Assembly (NCBI GenBank): GCA_965267355.1 | Contig: OZ253956.1 | Span: 1,612,001-1,676,000 of the forward strand | Direction: 5' to 3' | DNA: 64,000 nucleotides | Origin: GCA-002793235 sp965267355 | Lineage (GTDB): Bacteria > Bacteroidota > Bacteroidia > Flavobacteriales_E > Vicingaceae | Part shown: positions 51,342 through 60,319 of the stretch, piece after piece | Layout: every line of letters begins with the position of its first letter | Position numbering within the stretch: the first letter of the stretch is position 1 | Notes under the pieces: model-generated | The model's input: the letters and a program-made list of their open reading frames with translations, nothing else | Told to the model about the DNA's origin: nothing | Database searches by the model: none | Position numbers and translations under genes: made by a program

Positions 51342-52466
51342 TTAACCAAATATTTCTGCTAACTTTCCTTCAAGAGCAGGTCCTCTTAAGTTTTTACCGA
51401 TTATTTTCCCGTCTTTATCAATTAAAACGGTAAAAGGTATTCCTTGTATTCCATAAACAGGAATAAATGATGATTGCCAGCCTTTTAATTCTGAGCCATG
51501 ACTTTTCCATAGTAAACCATCTTTCTCTATGGCGTTTAACCAGTCTTGCTTTGGATTACCCTGTTGTGGCATCCCATCCAGAGAAACACTAAAAACTTCA
51601 AATCCTTTATCGTGGTATTTGTTGTATGCTTTAACCACATTTGGGTTTTCTGCTCTACAAGGTCTACACCATGATGCCCAAAAATCTAATAATACTACAT
51701 TACCTCTTAAATCACTTAATTTTATTGGATTACCATCTTTGTCAGCAACAGCAATATCAGGAGCTTCACCGCCCGTATTTAACTTAGAAAGTTGCTCCAC
51801 TTTTTCATGGAATGGCTCATAGTATGGAGTGTTAGCTAAAGTTTTAGCTATGTTTTCATCCACTTTTTTATAGAGTTCAAAATTTTGCTCTGCATCTAAT
51901 TGCTGCACTGCGGCTAAAGCAACCAAAGAGGAAGGGTTAGCATTAATTAACTCAGTAAAATAGGTTTTCAATTGATTTTCTGATGCCATAGATTTTTGAG
52001 TAACATCAATGAATACTTGTGGATCATTTTTATAAGCCTGATAATATCTGTTTAAAGAGTCTTGAAAAATATAATCCTCTTTAATGACTAGGTTAAACTC
52101 CTTTAAAAGTTGAGATTGATTAGACCCCTCTACAGAATAAGTATCCATAAGGTTGTTTCCATCTCCATTTATGATAGGAGTTTCATTAATATCCAATATT
52201 AGGTTTACAAAATTTTGGTTGTTAATTCTTAAACGATAATAACCTAGCTGATCAATTTTAACATCGAACTGATAATTTCCATTACCATCAATAATAGCGG
52301 TATCTTTTGTTACTATTTTATTAGGGGTAAGATAGTCTAAATAAATAGGGGTGTCTTCCGCAAGGTTGATAATATTTCCACTTAAAGATTCGTTGTTTAA
52401 ACTTTGATTGTTACCACAGGCTATAAAAATTAATACTGTGATAATTGGAATAAATACTTTTTTCAT
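51342..52466 (-). CDS. TlpA-type thioredoxin-like lipoprotein with DUF4369 domain
   Basis: A 374-residue periplasmic protein. The start ATG 52466 gives a lipoprotein signal MKKVFIPIITVLIFIAC; the longer frame overlaps gatB. The N-terminal part (about residues 28-115) is DUF4369-like (LSGNIINLAEDTPIYLDYL). The C-terminal thioredoxin fold has LLDFWASWCRPCRAENPNVV with the redox CRPC pair and the cis-Pro loop GIQGIPFTVLIDKDGKIIG. It likely acts in periplasmic thiol-disulfide exchange. It lies between gatB (10 bp) and M1 (5 bp). Confidence 0.9.
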   Translation of the reverse strand: MKKVFIPIITVLIFIACGNNQSLNNESLSGNIINLAEDTPIYLDYLTPNKIVTKDTAIIDGNGNYQFDVKIDQLGYYRLRINNQNFVNLILDINETPIINGDGNNLMDTYSVEGSNQSQLLKEFNLVIKEDYIFQDSLNRYYQAYKNDPQVFIDVTQKSMASENQLKTYFTELINANPSSLVALAAVQQLDAEQNFELYKKVDENIAKTLANTPYYEPFHEKVEQLSKLNTGGEAPDIAVADKDGNPIKLSDLRGNVVLLDFWASWCRPCRAENPNVVKAYNKYHDKGFEVFSVSLDGMPQQGNPKQDWLNAIEKDGLLWKSHGSELKGWQSSFIPVYGIQGIPFTVLIDKDGKIIGKNLRGPALEGKLAEIFG

Positions 52467-52476
52467 AAAATAATTA

Positions 52477-53922
52477 TTAGTTAAGCATTTCACGTAATAA
52501 TTGATTAGCTTTTTTAGGGTCTGCTTTGCCTTTAGATACTTTCATTAATTGACCCATTAGAAAACCAGTAAGTTGCTTTTCGCCATTTTTATAACGTTCA
52601 ACTTCATTAGGGTTTTCTTCTAGTACTTGGTTAATGAATGCAATAATCGCATCATCATCACCTTCCTGTATCAAATTATTTTTCTCTGCAATTTCTATGG
52701 CAGATAAACCTGACTCAATCATTTCGGGAAAAAGCTTTTGTTCGGCTATTGAATTGCTGATTTTTCCGTCATCTATTAGTTTAATAATATCTGCTATATC
52801 AGATGGAGTGAGCTTAAAAAGTTCTATAGGAACTGCATTCTTGTTTAAATAAGATTTTATTGGTCCGTTTAGCCAATTGGCAGCAGCTTTGTAGTTTTTT
52901 GTGTGCTCACAAATGGAGTTGAAATAAAGTGCAAATGCCTTTATTTCAATTATAATGTTCGCATCATATTCTGACAAACCATATTCTTGAGTATATTTTT
53001 TAAATAAATCATTAGGTAACTGAGGTAAGGTCTCTTTTATTTCATTAATGTAGTTTTGTCTAACGGTTGTGGGTTGTAAATCTGGTTCAGGAAAATACCT
53101 GTAATCATGAGCTTCTTCTTTACTTCTTAAGGTAAATGTAGTTCCATCAACAGCATTAAAACTTCTGGTTTCCATGTCAATCTTTCCGCCAGCTTCAATA
53201 ATGTCTATTTGTCTTTTTATCTCGTGTTCTATTGCTCGTTTTACATTCCTAATGGAGTTCATGTTTTTAGTTTCGGTGCGTTGTCCTAATTCAGATGAAC
53301 CTTTTAGCCTTACCGATACATTGGCATCACACCTCAAGCTACCTTCTTCCATATTGCCGTCACAAATTTCTAAGTAACGAACTAATTTTCTTACTTGTGT
53401 AACGTATTCATAAGCTTCATCAGCATTGCTTATCTCCGGTTCAGATACTATTTCCACTAGAGAAACTCCCGCACGGTTTAGGTCAATTAATGAATTAAAA
53501 GGGTCTTGGTCATGAATACTCTTTCCAGCATCTTCTTCTAAATGAATACGAGTTAGATTTACTTTTTTCTCATTTTCGGTATTAGGGAACAAGGTAATAT
53601 AACCATTATTACAAATAGGTGTTTTATCTTGTGTTATTTGATAGCCTTTTGGTAAATCAGCATAGAAATAATTTTTACGAGCAAATTCGTTATGTTCTCT
53701 TATATCAGCATGAACTGCTAATCCAAGTTTAACTGCATACTCAATGTTTTTTTTGTTTAAGCGAGGCAGAGTGCCAGGATGCCCCAGTGTAATAGGGCTA
53801 ATGTTGGTATTGGGTAATACTCCAAACTCTGTAGAGTCTGAGGCATAGGCCTTACTCTTAGTAGATAATTGAGCATGAATTTCTAACCCAATTACAGCTT
53901 CATATTTATCGTAAATACTCAT
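52477..53922 (-). CDS. gatB: Aspartyl/glutamyl-tRNA amidotransferase subunit B
   Basis: GatB subunit of the amidotransferase that converts Glu-tRNA(Gln) to Gln-tRNA(Gln). The 481-residue sequence begins EAVIGLEIHAQLSTKSKAYA, then shows GVSLVEIVSEPEISNADEAY, EGSLRCDANVSVRLKGSSEL and DYRYFPEPDLQPTTV, all hallmark GatB segments. The helical C-terminal GatB/YqeY domain ends TGFLMGQLMKVSKGKADPKKA. GatA and GatC are not near. It sits in the lpxK run, between the phosphorylase (3 bp) and the thioredoxin-like gene. Confidence 0.95.
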   Translation of the reverse strand: MSIYDKYEAVIGLEIHAQLSTKSKAYASDSTEFGVLPNTNISPITLGHPGTLPRLNKKNIEYAVKLGLAVHADIREHNEFARKNYFYADLPKGYQITQDKTPICNNGYITLFPNTENEKKVNLTRIHLEEDAGKSIHDQDPFNSLIDLNRAGVSLVEIVSEPEISNADEAYEYVTQVRKLVRYLEICDGNMEEGSLRCDANVSVRLKGSSELGQRTETKNMNSIRNVKRAIEHEIKRQIDIIEAGGKIDMETRSFNAVDGTTFTLRSKEEAHDYRYFPEPDLQPTTVRQNYINEIKETLPQLPNDLFKKYTQEYGLSEYDANIIIEIKAFALYFNSICEHTKNYKAAANWLNGPIKSYLNKNAVPIELFKLTPSDIADIIKLIDDGKISNSIAEQKLFPEMIESGLSAIEIAEKNNLIQEGDDDAIIAFINQVLEENPNEVERYKNGEKQLTGFLMGQLMKVSKGKADPKKANQLLREMLN

Positions 53923-53925
53923 TGA

Positions 53926-54756
53926 TTAAGCTGGATTTAACGAATGGATTTGAGATAATAATTCTTTAATTATTAAGGTCATTTTCGGTTCAGCAGCTTT
54001 TGCAACTTCTTGTACTTCTTCATGACTGATTTCTACTATTTTTCCATCAACACCTAAATCAGTAATAATAGATAATGCCATACAAGGCAAATTCATGTGA
54101 TTAGCAACAATTACTTCAGGAACAGTACTCATACCAACAGTGTCTCCACCAATAATTCGCATCATTTTGTACTCTGCAGGAGTTTCAAATGTAGGGCCTG
54201 ATAAAACAACATAAACACCCTCTTGTAGTTTGATGTTATTATCTTTAGCAATATTTCTAACCAAAGAGTTTAGATTTTTGCTATAAGGTTCACTCATGTC
54301 TGGAAACCTTGGGCCTAATTCATCAATGTTTTTTCCTCTTAATGGATTATCGGGTAACATATTAATGTGGTCTGTAATTAGCATAATATCACCAATTTCA
54401 AAATCAGGATTTACACCACCACTGGCATTACTTAAAAATAAATTCTTAATTCCTAAAGCGTGCATTACTCTTATCGGGAATGTACATTCTTTTAAAGAAT
54501 AACCTTCGTAGTAGTGAAACCTTCCTTGCATGGCTACTACAGGTACTTCGTTTAATTTGCCAAATATTAATTGTCCGCTATGTCCCTCAACTGTAGAGAT
54601 AGGAAAGTTAGGAATTTCACTATATGGAATTGCGGTTTCAATAGTTATTTCAGAAGATAAATTTCCAAGTCCAGTGCCCAATACTATCCCTGCAACTGGT
54701 AGAATGTTTGTTTTATTTTGAAGGAATTCTTTAGTTTCTTGAATTTGTTCTAACAT
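53926..54756 (-). CDS. punA: Purine-nucleoside phosphorylase (trimeric type)
   Basis: A 276-residue cytosolic phosphorylase splitting purine nucleosides with phosphate. The phosphate-loop region is VLGTGLGNLSSEI, followed by VVAMQGRFHYYEGYSLKECT, NLFLSNASGGVNP and LSGPTFETPAEYKMMRIIGG, then EVIVANHMNLPCMALSIITD, as in trimeric PNPs acting on guanosine and inosine. The start overlaps the end of lpxK by 26 bp, so translation is coupled. It is 3 bp from gatB. Confidence 0.92.
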   Translation of the reverse strand: MLEQIQETKEFLQNKTNILPVAGIVLGTGLGNLSSEITIETAIPYSEIPNFPISTVEGHSGQLIFGKLNEVPVVAMQGRFHYYEGYSLKECTFPIRVMHALGIKNLFLSNASGGVNPDFEIGDIMLITDHINMLPDNPLRGKNIDELGPRFPDMSEPYSKNLNSLVRNIAKDNNIKLQEGVYVVLSGPTFETPAEYKMMRIIGGDTVGMSTVPEVIVANHMNLPCMALSIITDLGVDGKIVEISHEEVQEVAKAAEPKMTLIIKELLSQIHSLNPA

Positions 54757-55792
54757 AGTTTAATATTTCGTTATCGAACTCCTCTTTTCCATTTCCATGA
54801 AAACAAACCTCAATAGGAACATAAAAAATAGGAATGTTTTTGAGCTGTTCTTTTAGCTCGGGCAAATATAATCTCATTATATCTTTTTCCGTAGTAATTA
54901 TTGCTTTATTATCAGTATTAATTTTTTCAAATGTTGCGATTACCTTTAAAATATCTGAAATGGAGTAAGGATGATGATCAGGGTAAGTTAAATTATCACA
55001 TACATTATTGTAAGAATTTTTAATGTAACGAATAAAAGGAGTAGGGTTGGCAATACCACTTAGAGTTAAAATTGTAGTGTTTGGATTTATAGAGGTGTGA
55101 GATTTAGTAAAAGGAACCAACTCACCATATTTAATGTATGAGAAATATATTTTTTTATGAGGTTCTGGGTTTAATTTATTGATGATGTTATTTTGTTCTG
55201 ACTCGCTAAATATTTCAGGTGTTTTGGAAACAATAATAATATCGGCTCTTTTACTACCACATCTCCATTCTCTAAGAGTTCCTGAAGGCATTAACCAATC
55301 ATCTGTATACAGTTTGTTATAATCAGTAATTAATATATTTATATTTCTGTCAATTGATCTATGCTGATAAGCATCATCTAATAAAAACGTATCAATGTTA
55401 GGGTCATGTTTTAGTAATTGTTTTACTCCATTAACTCGTTTTTTATCAACAGCAACTTTTATTTTACTATGTTTTTTGAAGTATTGTAAAGGCTCGTCAC
55501 CAATGTCGTTAGCCGTAGAAAGGTCGGAAGCTAATATAAAACCTTTAGTTTTTCGCTTATAACCTCTGCTTAAAGTAGCGATATTAAAATCTGTTTTTAA
55601 TAGTTGAATCAAATATTCAATATGAGGTGTTTTTCCAGTGCCGCCAACACTTAAATTTCCTACACTAATTATTACATTATTAAACTTTGCAGGTTTAATA
55701 AAACCAAGGTTGTAAAAACTATTCCTAATAAAGATTATAAGTCCATAAACTAGTGAGAAAGGCAATAATATTATTTTTAACAAAGATTTCAT
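54731..55792 (-). CDS. lpxK: Tetraacyldisaccharide 4'-kinase
   Basis: A 353-residue inner-membrane kinase that phosphorylates the 4' position of the lipid A disaccharide. An N-terminal membrane helix (IILLPFSLVYGLIIFIRNSF) is followed by the P-loop SVGNLSVGGTGKTPHIEYL, then IATLSRGYKRKT, VDKKRVNGVKQLL and the catalytic-base region LLDDAYQHRSIDRNINILIT. The C-terminal part ends in FYVPIEVCFHGNG. It is first in the minus-strand run and overlaps the phosphorylase gene by 26 bp. The upstream 93-bp gap is shared with the divergent gene at 55886. Confidence 0.95.
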   Translation of the reverse strand: MKSLLKIILLPFSLVYGLIIFIRNSFYNLGFIKPAKFNNVIISVGNLSVGGTGKTPHIEYLIQLLKTDFNIATLSRGYKRKTKGFILASDLSTANDIGDEPLQYFKKHSKIKVAVDKKRVNGVKQLLKHDPNIDTFLLDDAYQHRSIDRNINILITDYNKLYTDDWLMPSGTLREWRCGSKRADIIIVSKTPEIFSESEQNNIINKLNPEPHKKIYFSYIKYGELVPFTKSHTSINPNTTILTLSGIANPTPFIRYIKNSYNNVCDNLTYPDHHPYSISDILKVIATFEKINTDNKAIITTEKDIMRLYLPELKEQLKNIPIFYVPIEVCFHGNGKEEFDNEILNYVRTNSRN

Positions 55793-55868
55793 TTAGCATG
55801 TAAAACTAAATATTCTTTTGTTTGGTATAATAAATGAGTTGAAAATTCAGTTTGTAATAAATAATTCT

Positions 55869-55876
55869 TATATTTG
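55869..55876 (+). promoter_or_regulatory. -7 box of the acidic lipoprotein gene
   Basis: TATATTTG matches TAnnTTTG; it ends 9 bp before ATG 55886, which gives a very short leader. Two TTG triplets upstream have spacings of 14 and 27 bp, so the -33 element is unclear. Confidence 0.5.
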
Positions 55877-55885
55877 TGAGTAATA

Positions 55886-56308
55886 ATGGACTCGTTATTT
55901 AAAAATATCATTTCAATTACAGCAGTTTTTCTGCTTTTCTTCTTATTTTCTTGTCAAAAAGGCAATGAACCTGTTCCTTATGCTACTGGTTTGAATAGCT
56001 CAAAAAAATCAGAAGTAAAGGCAAGTAGTAAAATTGGTGATAAGGAAGAGGATGACTCTAATAATTCTGAAGATGATTCTAATAGCTCTTCTTCATCAAG
56101 TGATTCTGGTTCAGCTACTGATGGAACTATTATTGGTGGTGATGATAATGAAGATGATGATGATGGTGGTATTGTAGGTGGTGATGATAACGAAGATGAT
56201 GATGATGCTTCTGGTAAGCATCCTGCTGGTAATGATGGCGGTATTGGTTCGGGTGGAAATGGTACTGGAATTGATTCAGGTGTTATCGGTATTAAGGGGA
56301 GTAAGTAA
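55886..56308 (+). CDS. Acidic, glycine/serine-rich low-complexity lipoprotein
   Basis: A 140-residue protein with a lipoprotein signal ending FFLFSC (lipidated Cys near residue 23). After NEPVPYATGLNSSKKSEV the sequence becomes serine/aspartate-rich and then two 14-residue units, IIGGDDNEDDDDGG and IVGGDDNEDDDDAS, encoded by adjacent 42-bp repeats (56129-56170 and 56171-56212). The end is glycine-rich (GNDGGIGSGGNGTGIDSG). The acidic runs may bind calcium, as in secreted acidic repeats, but no fold can be assigned. It is transcribed divergently from lpxK. Confidence 0.7.
   Translation: MDSLFKNIISITAVFLLFFLFSCQKGNEPVPYATGLNSSKKSEVKASSKIGDKEEDDSNNSEDDSNSSSSSSDSGSATDGTIIGGDDNEDDDDGGIVGGDDNEDDDDASGKHPAGNDGGIGSGGNGTGIDSGVIGIKGSK
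56129..56212 (+). repeat. Tandem 42-bp duplication inside the acidic lipoprotein gene
   Basis: Two adjacent 42-bp units (56129-56170 and 56171-56212) keep the reading frame and encode IIGGDDNEDDDDGG and IVGGDDNEDDDDAS. The copies differ mainly at the unit start and end; the inner stretch is identical except for one silent-type change (GATAAT/GATAAC). Confidence 0.8.
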
Positions 56309-56446
56309 TACCTCTTTTCTTTATTTTTTAATTCTTTTTCTTTCCTTTAATTATAGTTATGGGGTTGTTTTTTTACTGAAAAATAACCGTTAATTAAGTT
56401 GGTGTTTAAAAAAACATTAACTATTCATATTTTTACCCAAAATAAT

Positions 56447-56478
56447 TTGGTTTCCAAGTTTTATATTATATATCTTTA
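56447..56478 (+). promoter_or_regulatory. Candidate promoter of the TonB-dependent receptor gene
   Basis: TTG at 56447-56449 (within TTTGG) and TATCTTTA at 56471-56478 (close to TAnnTTTG) are 21 bp apart, giving a leader of about 45 nt before ATG 56529. The last base of the -7 box deviates from consensus. Confidence 0.4.
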
Positions 56479-56528
56479 CGCCTCTTTATTTGCACTAAAA
56501 TATTTTTTAAAAGATTAAAACGTTAAAT

Positions 56529-59500
56529 ATGTTAAAAAGACTAGCTGTTTTAGTATCTATGGTTTTAACTGTTTCCCTAGCTTTCGCTCAGGGTTCTCAA
56601 GGTACTATTAAAGGTAAGATGCTCGATAAGGATAATGGAGAACCTTTGGCTTTTGCTAATGTTGTATTAATGAAAGGTGGATCGCAAGTTGCTGGAACCA
56701 TGACGGATTTTGATGGAAAATTTACTTTTCCTGCATTAACTCCAGGTTCATACACAATCCAGGCAACTTATGTTGGTTATCAACCTATTAAAATTGCAGG
56801 TGTAATTGTAAATAGCGGTAAGATTACATTCGTTCCGGACATTAAAGCATCTTCAGGTGCTGAGAATTTGGAGGAGTTTGTTGTTATAGAGTATGAGGTA
56901 CCTTTAATTTCTAAAGATCAGACTTCTTCTGGTGGAACAGTAACTAGTGAAGACATTAAAAAGATGGCGGGTAGGTCAGGTGCTGAAATTGCTGCTACAG
57001 TTGGTGGTGTTGTTTCTCAAGATGATGGTTCTACTAACTTAAACGTAAGAGGTGCGAGATCTAGTGGAACTGATACATATATAGATGGTATTAAAGTAAG
57101 AGGTACACAAAACTTACCAAAATCTGCAATTGAACAAGTATCGGTTATTACCGGTGGTATTCCTGCACAGTTTGGTGATGCAACTGGTGGTATTGTAAAT
57201 ATTACTACTAGAGGTGCCTCTAAAGATTGGTTTGGCGGTATTGAGTATTTAACGTCTGGTTTTAAAAGTGGTGATAATGTGATTGGGTTAGATAAGTTTG
57301 GGTTTAATCTTTTAGGTTGGAGCGTTTCAGGTCCAATTCTTACTAAGAAAGATTCTGCGGGTAATAAAAAAGATGCGATTGCTGGTTTTTTCTTTTCTGG
57401 TGAAGCAAAACATGAGGTAGATCCAAGACCCTTTCATGGAGGTGATTGGAAAGTAAATGATGCTAAATTGGCTGAATTACAAGCAACTCCTCAGATTGCA
57501 AATTTAGACCAAGCTGGTGGTATGATAAATCAAGCAAGTTTTTTAAGAGAAAGTGATTTAGAAAGCACTCCTTTTAGAATGAATGTTGCCCGAAAATCGT
57601 TAAACTTAGCAGGAAAAATTGATTTGACTACCTCGAAGACTACAACTGTGGCAATAGGTGGTTCTTTTGATTATAGACAAAGAAATAACTATGTAAGAGG
57701 TACTAATACGGCATTTTCACTTTTAAATTATGAAAATAACCCTCAAACTACCGACAAAACATGGAGGGTTTATGGTAGATTCACTCAACGTTTTGAGAAT
57801 TCTACTGATGAAGAGAATCCTTCTTTAATTAAGGATGCGTTTGTTACTTTCCAAGTAGATTACTCTAACTTTAATTCAAAAACTCAGGATGAAGTTCATC
57901 AAGGTAATATTGCGCATTATGGGTATGTTGGAAAGTTTACTACTACATTTATTGATTCTATAGGTCTTGCGCCAACTACTCACTACGTTCAAGACCCTGC
58001 GAAACATGGTTTGCAAGATGATACATTAAGAGATGGCTCTGGTAACCCTGTGTTTATTACTGGGTATTTTTCTCAACCTACCTCTATATCTTATACTTTT
58101 GAACCAGGTGAAATAAATCCAATTTTAGCAAATTATACTCAAGCATATTATGACGTTTTTGATCCAAGATCGCCTGTTGATGTTCAGGGAAATGGTGGTT
58201 TATTAAATGGTGATAGACCAGCGAATGTTTACGATATGTGGACGTCAATGGGTGCAGTTAGTAACGGTTATAGTTTTCAGGATTTAAGACAGTTTAGAGT
58301 ATCAGCTCAAGGTAGTGCAAGTATTAAAGACCATTCAATAAAGATAGGTTTTGAATATGAGCAAAGGGATGATAGATTTTATAGTTTGGCACCTGTTGGA
58401 TTATGGACTTTGGGAAGGCAGTTAACTAATTTCCATTTGCAAGAGCTGAGTTATGAACAAGGTACTTTTACTGAGATTCAAAACCATAACAACTCTATTT
58501 CTGCTTATATTTTAGATAACTACTATAATGGAGAAGAACAAAACCAATTCGATAAAAATTTAAGAGAAAAGCTTGGAATGCCTGTTGATGGAACTGACTG
58601 GATTGATTTTGATTCTCATGGTCCAGATTTATGGGATATTGGAATGTTTACTCCTGACGAATTAATTAATGGTGGAGGTTTTGCTAATAATTTTGGTTAC
58701 GATCATACTGGGGAGAGGTTATCTGGTAACCCAAGTTTAGACGACTTTTTTAATGAATTAGATGAAGATGGCAATCATACTAGACCGAACCCTGCTTTTC
58801 AACCTATTTATATGGCGGGATTTATTCAGGATAAATTTGCTTTTGATGACTTAATCTTTAATGTTGGTATTAGAATAGATAGATACGATGCAAACCAGTC
58901 TGTATTAAAAGATAAATATTCTTTATTCCCAGTTAAAACTGTTGCTGAAGTTGGTAGTATCCCTGATTTACCAGAAAATATTGGTGATGATTTCGTAGTA
59001 TATGTTGCTGATGGTTCTGATCCTAACGTTAATAATATTGAAGGATATAGAGATGGTAATACATGGTATAATAAAGCAGGTGAAGAGATTACCGACCCAT
59101 CGGTATTAAGTTCTTCAGGTATTCCTAATCCTTGGTTAGTTGATCCTACTGATGGAAGTGCTTTTGATGATTTGAGTCCAGAATCTTTCAAAGATTACGA
59201 ACCTCAAGTGAATATTTCGCCAAGAATTGCTTTTTCATTTCCAATATCTGATGAGGCTCTTTTCTTCGCACATTATGATGTGTTAACGCAAAGACCTTCA
59301 AGTAGTAATAGAATGGATTTGTTAAGTTACTTGGCATTTGGTGCTGGTGGTACTAATATTTTTGGGAATTATTTTAATAATCCAAACTTAAGAGCTGAGC
59401 AAACGATTGATTATGAGTTAGGTTTTCAACAGAAGCTAGACAATTATTCAGCATTAAAGATTTCTGCTTTTTATAGAGAGATGAGAGATCAAGTACAATC

Positions 59501-60293
59501 TGTTCAGGTAATTGGTGCCTACCCTGGCAACTATTTTACTTTTGATAATGAAGATTTTGGTACAGTTAAAGGTTTAACAGTAAGTTATGACTTACGTACT
59601 CGTGGAAATGTTTCCTTGAGAGCAAGTTATACACTTCAGTTTGCTGATGGTACAGGTTCTAGTTCTACTACTTCTCAGAACTTAGTTTCTGGTGGTAATG
59701 GTAATTTAAGAACGTTGATTCCACTTAATTTTGATCAAAGACATAACATTCAGTTGGTAGGTGATTATCGTTATGGTGCAGGGAAGAATTATAATGGACC
59801 TGTAATGTTTGGTAAGGATATCTTACAAAATACAGGGTTGAACCTTACAATGAGGGCTGGTTCTGGAAGACCTTATACGAAGCGATCTAGGGTTAATGGT
59901 TCAGGAGTATTATTTACTTCACAAGGAAATTCTCCTCAGGAAGGACAGTTGAATGCTTCAAGGTTGCCTTTTAACACTACTGTTGATGCAAAGATTGATA
60001 GAACTTTTGATTTAAAATTTGGTAAAGGAGAAGGTGAAGATAGGAAGGAAGCTAGTTTAAACGTTTATATTCAAACATTAAACGTATTAAACGCAAAAAA
60101 CATTATTAATGTTTATTCTGTTACAGGTAATGCTGATGATGATGGATTCTTAGCAGCATCCTATCAACAACAATACATTGTTAATCAAATTGATGAAACT
60201 TCTTTTAGAGAATTGTATGCAGTTAAATTACAAAACGGATTTAACTACGCATTACCGAGAAGAATTAGATTAGGTATCCAATTGAACTTTTAA
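56529..60293 (+). CDS. TonB-dependent receptor with N-terminal carboxypeptidase-like domain
   Basis: A 1,254-residue outer-membrane transporter. The signal peptide ends TVSLAFAQ. Residues about 25-110 are a carboxypeptidase-like regulatory domain: GTIKGKMLDKDNGEPLAFAN and GSYTIQATYVGYQPIKIAGV. The plug domain (about 130-240) contains NLNVRGARSSGTDTYIDGIK and GGIPAQFGDATGGIVNITTR. The rest is a long beta-barrel (for example RISFRASYTL-like strands such as VSLRASYTLQFADGTG) ending LPRRIRLGIQLNF, with the terminal aromatic residue expected for barrel insertion. The substrate is unknown. The next gene, 26 bp downstream, encodes a giant secreted protein rather than a SusD homologue. Confidence 0.93.
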   Translation: MLKRLAVLVSMVLTVSLAFAQGSQGTIKGKMLDKDNGEPLAFANVVLMKGGSQVAGTMTDFDGKFTFPALTPGSYTIQATYVGYQPIKIAGVIVNSGKITFVPDIKASSGAENLEEFVVIEYEVPLISKDQTSSGGTVTSEDIKKMAGRSGAEIAATVGGVVSQDDGSTNLNVRGARSSGTDTYIDGIKVRGTQNLPKSAIEQVSVITGGIPAQFGDATGGIVNITTRGASKDWFGGIEYLTSGFKSGDNVIGLDKFGFNLLGWSVSGPILTKKDSAGNKKDAIAGFFFSGEAKHEVDPRPFHGGDWKVNDAKLAELQATPQIANLDQAGGMINQASFLRESDLESTPFRMNVARKSLNLAGKIDLTTSKTTTVAIGGSFDYRQRNNYVRGTNTAFSLLNYENNPQTTDKTWRVYGRFTQRFENSTDEENPSLIKDAFVTFQVDYSNFNSKTQDEVHQGNIAHYGYVGKFTTTFIDSIGLAPTTHYVQDPAKHGLQDDTLRDGSGNPVFITGYFSQPTSISYTFEPGEINPILANYTQAYYDVFDPRSPVDVQGNGGLLNGDRPANVYDMWTSMGAVSNGYSFQDLRQFRVSAQGSASIKDHSIKIGFEYEQRDDRFYSLAPVGLWTLGRQLTNFHLQELSYEQGTFTEIQNHNNSISAYILDNYYNGEEQNQFDKNLREKLGMPVDGTDWIDFDSHGPDLWDIGMFTPDELINGGGFANNFGYDHTGERLSGNPSLDDFFNELDEDGNHTRPNPAFQPIYMAGFIQDKFAFDDLIFNVGIRIDRYDANQSVLKDKYSLFPVKTVAEVGSIPDLPENIGDDFVVYVADGSDPNVNNIEGYRDGNTWYNKAGEEITDPSVLSSSGIPNPWLVDPTDGSAFDDLSPESFKDYEPQVNISPRIAFSFPISDEALFFAHYDVLTQRPSSSNRMDLLSYLAFGAGGTNIFGNYFNNPNLRAEQTIDYELGFQQKLDNYSALKISAFYREMRDQVQSVQVIGAYPGNYFTFDNEDFGTVKGLTVSYDLRTRGNVSLRASYTLQFADGTGSSSTTSQNLVSGGNGNLRTLIPLNFDQRHNIQLVGDYRYGAGKNYNGPVMFGKDILQNTGLNLTMRAGSGRPYTKRSRVNGSGVLFTSQGNSPQEGQLNASRLPFNTTVDAKIDRTFDLKFGKGEGEDRKEASLNVYIQTLNVLNAKNIINVYSVTGNADDDGFLAASYQQQYIVNQIDETSFRELYAVKLQNGFNYALPRRIRLGIQLNF

Positions 60294-60319
60294 TTAAAAT
60301 AAATTAAGACACGATAAAT

